Positions 60,004 to 64,000 of a DNA stretch of 64,000 nt are shown piece by piece. Within the stretch, counting starts at the first letter, position 1; the number at the start of each line of letters is the position of its first letter. The translations under genes and the position numbers were made by a program. This DNA is from Antedon mediterranea (taxonomy: Eukaryota > Echinodermata > Crinoidea > Comatulida > Antedonidae), in the NCBI RefSeq assembly GCF_964355755.1, contig NC_092673.1, positions 10,733,001-10,797,000 on the forward strand, read 5' to 3'. The notes beneath the pieces were generated by a model. The model was not told the origin of the DNA, ran no database searches, and saw only the letters and a list, made by a program, of their open reading frames with translations.

Positions 60004-61742
60004 CAAGTTTCATCGAAATGCACAAAATGGTCTAAAACGTCTCCAAATGCGATTTGAAGCTATTTTGTGCACTTTGATGGTTTTGTGTGAAAAGTTTCAT
60101 CGAAATGCACAAAATGGTCAAAAACGTCTCCAAATACGATAATAAGCTGTTGTATGCACATTGATGTTTTTGTGTGAAAAGTCTCATCGAAATGCACAAA
60201 ATGGTCTAAAACGTCACTAAATCCGTTTTGAAGCTATTCTAAGCACTTTGGTGTTTTTTTTTATGTTACCAAGTTTTTTCGAAATGCACAAAATGGTCAA
60301 AAACGTCTCCAAATACGATAATAAGCTGTTGTATGCACATTGATGTTTTTGTGTGAAAAGTCTCATCGAAATGCACAAAATGGTCTAAAACGTCACTAAA
60401 TCCGTTTTGAAGCTATTCTAAGCACTTTGGTGTTTTTTTTATGTTACCAAGTTTTTTCGAAATGCACAAAATGGTCTAAAACGTCTCCAAATGCGATTTG
60501 GAGCTCTTTTGTGCGCTTTGATGTTTTGTGTAAAAAGTTTTATAGAAATGGTCGAAATGGTCTAAAACGGTTTCAAATGTGATTTTAAGCACTTTAATGT
60601 TTTGTGTGAAAAGTTTTATCGAAATGCTCAAAATGGTCTAAAACGGTTTCAAATGTGATTTTAAGCACTTTGATATTTTTGTGTAATCAAGTTTTTTCGA
60701 AATGCACAACATGGTCTAAAACGTCTCCAAATGCACATTTTGTGCACATTGATGTTTTTGTGTGAAAAGTTTGATCGAAATGCACAAAATGGTCTAAAAC
60801 GTCTCCAAATGCGATTTGAAGCTATTTTGTGCACTTTGATGTTTTGTGTGAAAAGTTTCATCAAAATGCACAAAATGGTCTAAAAGGTCTCCAAATCCGT
60901 TTTGAAGCTAATCTAAGCACTATGATGTTTTTATGTTAACAAGTTTTTTCGAAATGGACAAAATGGTCTAAAACGTCTCCAAATACGATTTGAAGCTCTT
61001 TTGTGCACTTTGATGTTTTGTATAAAAAGTTTTATAGAAATACACAAAATGGTTTAAAACGGTTTCAAATGTGATTTTAAGCACTTTGATATTTTTGTGT
61101 CAAAAGTTTCATCGAAATGCACAAAATGGTCTAAAACTTCTCCAAATACGATTTGGAGCTCTTTTGTGCACTTTGATGTTTTGTGTCAAAAGTTTTATAG
61201 AAATGCTCGAATTGGTCTAAAACGGTTTCAAATATGATTTTAAGCACTTTGATATTTTTGTGTAATCAAGTTTCATCGAAATGCACAAAATGGTCTAAAA
61301 CGTCTCCAAATACGATATTAAGCTATTGTATGCACTTTTTTGTTTTTGTGTGAAAAGTTTCATCGAAATGCACAAAATGGTCTAAAACGGTTTCAAATGT
61401 GATTTTAAGCACTTTGATATTTTTGTGTAATAAAGTTTCATCGAAATGCACAAAATGGTCTAAAACGTCTCCAAATGCGATTTGAAGCTATTTTGTGCAC
61501 ATTGATGGTTTTGTGTGAAATGGTCAAAAACGTTTTTTGTAAAAAGTTTTATAGAAATGCTCAAAATGGTCTAAAACGGTTTCAGATGTGATTTTAAGCA
61601 CTTTGATGTTTTTGTGTAACCAAGTTTCATCGAAATGCACAAAATGGTCTAAAACGTCTCCAAATGCGATTTGAAGCTATTTTGTGCACTTTGATGTTTT
61701 TGTGTGAAAAGTTTCATAGAAATGCACAAAATGGTCTAAAAC
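60004..61742. repeat. ~86-bp satellite (~20 copies)
   Basis: The unit runs 'catcgaaatgcacaaaatgg', 'tctaaaacgtctccaaatgc', 'gatttgaagctattttgtgc', 'actttgatgttttgtg'. A dimeric block of about 177 bp (about 60120-60296) is repeated immediately after it. An open frame on the minus strand near 60661-60873 simply follows the repeat and is not a gene. Confidence 0.85.
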
Positions 61743-63592
61743 GAGAGATAGATCAGCGAGAGAGAGATAGATCAGCGAGTGAGAGATAGATCAGCGAGAG
61801 AGAGATAGATCAGCGAGAGAGAGATAGATCAGCGAGAGAGAAATAGATCAGCGAGAGAGAGATAGATCAGCAAGAGATAGATAGATCAGCGAGAGAGAGA
61901 GATACATCAGCGAGAGAGAGAGATAGATCAGCGAGAGAGATATAGATCAGCGAGAGAGAGATAGATCAGCGAGAGAGATATAGATCAGCGAGAGAGAGAT
62001 AGATCAGCGAGAGAGAGATAGATCAGCGAGAGAGAGATAGATCAGCGAGAGAGAGATAGATCTGCGAGAGAGAGATAGATCAGCGAGAGAGAGATAGGTC
62101 AGCGAGAGAGAGAGAGATAGATCAGCGAGAGAGAGATAGATCAGCGAGAGAGAGATAGATCAGCGAGAGAGAGATAGATCAGCGAGTAAGAGATAGATCA
62201 GCGAGAGAGAGATAGATCAGCGAGAGAGATAGATCAGCGAGAGAGAGATAGATCAGCGAGAGAGAAATAGATCAGCAAGAGATAGATAGATCAGCGAGAG
62301 AGAGAGAGATACATCAGCGAGAGAGAGAGATACATCAGCGAGAGAGAGATAGATCACCGAGAGAGATATAGATCAGCGAGAGAGAGATAGATCAGCGAGA
62401 GAGAGAGAGATAGATCAGCCAGAGAGAGAGATGGATCAGCGAGAGAGAGATAGATCAGCGAGAGAGATATAGATCAGCGAGAGAGAGATAGATCAGCGAG
62501 AGAGAGATAGATCGGCGAGAGAGAGATAGATCAGCGAGAGAGAGATAGATCAGCGAGAGAGATATAGATCAGCGAGAGAGAGATAGATCAGCGAGAGATA
62601 GATAGATCAGCGAGAGAGAGAGATAGATCAGCAAGAGAGATAGATCAGCGAGAGAGATAGATCAGCGAGAGAGAGATAGATCAGCGAGAGAGAGAGAGAG
62701 AGAGAGAGATAGATCAGCGAGAGAGAGAGAGAGAGAGATAGATCAGCGTGAGAGAGAGAGAGAGATAGATCAGCGAGAGAGAATAGATCAGCGAGAGAGA
62801 GAGATAGATCAGCGAGAGAGAGAGATAGATCAGCGAGGAGGAGAGATAGATCAGCGAGAGAGAGATAGATCAGCGGCAGAGAGAGAGAGAGAGAGATAGA
62901 TCAGCGACAGAGAGAGATAGATCAGCGACAGAGAGAGATAGATCAGCAAGAGAGAGAGATAGATCAGCGACAGAGAGCTAGAGATAGATCAGTGAGAGAG
63001 AGAGAGATAGATCAGCGAGAGAGAGAGATAGAACAGCGAGAGAGAGATAGATCAGCGAGAGAGAGAGAGATAGATCAGCGAGAGAGAGAGATAGATCAGC
63101 GCGAGAGAGAGATAGATCTGCGAGAGAGAGAGATAGATCAGCGAGAGAGAGAGAGATAGATCAGCGAGAGAGAGAGATAGATCAGCGAGAGAGAGATAGA
63201 TCAGCGAGAGAGAGATAGATCAGCGAGAGAGAGATAGATCAGCGAGAGAGAGATAGATCAGCGAGAGAGATAGATCAGCGAGAGAGAGAGATAGATCAGC
63301 GAGAGAGAGAGAAAGATCAGCGAGAGAGAGAGATAGATCAGCGCGAGAGAGAGATAGATCAGCGAGAGAGAGAGAGAGAGATAGATCAGCGAGAGAGAGA
63401 GATAGATCAGCGAGAGAGATAGATCAGCAAGAGATAGATAGATCAGCGAGAGAGAGAGAGAGAGAAGGAGAGAGATAGATCAGCGGGCGAGAGAGAGAGA
63501 TAGATCAGCGAGAGAGAGAGATAGATCAGCAAGAGAGAGAGATAGATCAGCGAGAGAGAGAGAGATAGATCAGCGAGGAGGAAAGATAGATC

Positions 63593-63633
<41 letters not shown>

Positions 63634-64000
63634 TAGATCAGCGACAGAGAGAGATAGATCACCGACAGAGAGAGATAGATCAGCGAGAGAGAGCTAGAGA
63701 AAGATCAGCGAGAGAGAGAGATAGATCAGCGAGAGAGAGAGAGATAGATCAGCGAGAGAGAGAGATAGATCAGCGAGGAGGAGAGATAGATCAGCGAGAG
63801 AGAGAGATAGATCAGCGCGAGAGAGAGATAGATCAGCGAGAGAGAGAGATAGATCAGCGAGAGAGAGAGATAGATCAGCGAGAGAGAGATAGATCAGCGA
63901 GAGAGAGAGAGAGAGATAGATCAGCGAGAGAGAGATAGATCAGCGAGAGAGAGATAGATCAGCGAGAGAGAGATAGATCAACGAGAGAGAGATAGATCAG
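61743..64000 (-). repeat. 19-bp minisatellite, block 3 (inverted orientation), runs off the window
   Basis: Reverse complement of blocks 1 and 2 (CGAGAGAGAGATAGATCAG). Joined without a gap to the 86-bp satellite at 'tctaaaacgagagatagatc'. At least 2.26 kb long; the right end is not in the window. No coding. Confidence 0.9.

Noticed and set aside
60661-60873. Minus-strand 70-residue frame with internal repeats
   Set aside because: It simply translates the 86-bp satellite.

Overview
This is eukaryotic DNA without host genes, and almost every base belongs to a repeat. It is AT-rich, holds several non-LTR retrotransposon families, tRNA-derived repeats and long satellites, and shows frequent TAGGCCTA-type words. 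These traits suggest a marine invertebrate, perhaps a deuterostome. The species cannot be named from the sequence, and nothing looks prokaryotic.

Positions 1-46077 are an array of a ~260-bp monomer (about 85-90 copies, ~23 kb in total). On the minus strand each monomer carries an A box, a B box and T-runs, so it looks like a degenerate tRNA-type Pol III unit. Six copies or part-copies of a ~1.5-kb 'composite' unit, headed on the plus strand by a tRNA-Val(GAC)-like sequence, alternate with the monomers. Other elements have inserted into this array: a SINE (6853-7170); a 1144-bp TIR element with a 9-bp target duplication that carries the 3' end of a CR1/L2-like LINE (8430-9573); an L1-like LINE 3' end repeated about 2.7 times inside one target-site duplication, later copied again by a 3557-bp segmental duplication (18553-20792 and 22110-24349); a 3053-bp TIR element (24725-27777); and a near full-length but inactivated L1-like LINE (29772-36885).

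The L1-like LINE has ORF1 (coiled coil, RRM, C-terminal domain), ORF2 (endonuclease, RT, CCHC finger; two frameshifts and four internal stops) and, between them, an open frame split by an 813-bp Helentron/'pearl'-like insertion. That middle frame runs 187 codons without a stop, ends overlapping the ORF2 start, and has hydrophobic segments. I regard it as the most interesting unexplained coding signal here.

Positions 46078-64000 hold a ~1.6-kb low-feature stretch, a 20-bp near-palindromic array (47694-48177), an RTE-like LINE broken by a 442-bp tandem duplication (48283-51616), and then satellites: a 19-bp CT-rich minisatellite in three blocks (the last inverted), a ~185/130-bp AT-rich satellite carrying a second pearl-like fragment, a second palindromic array and an ~86-bp satellite. 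The region looks like heterochromatic or fast-rearranging repeat DNA. Its layers can be ordered: monomer array, LINE insertion, segmental duplication, then TIR-element insertion.
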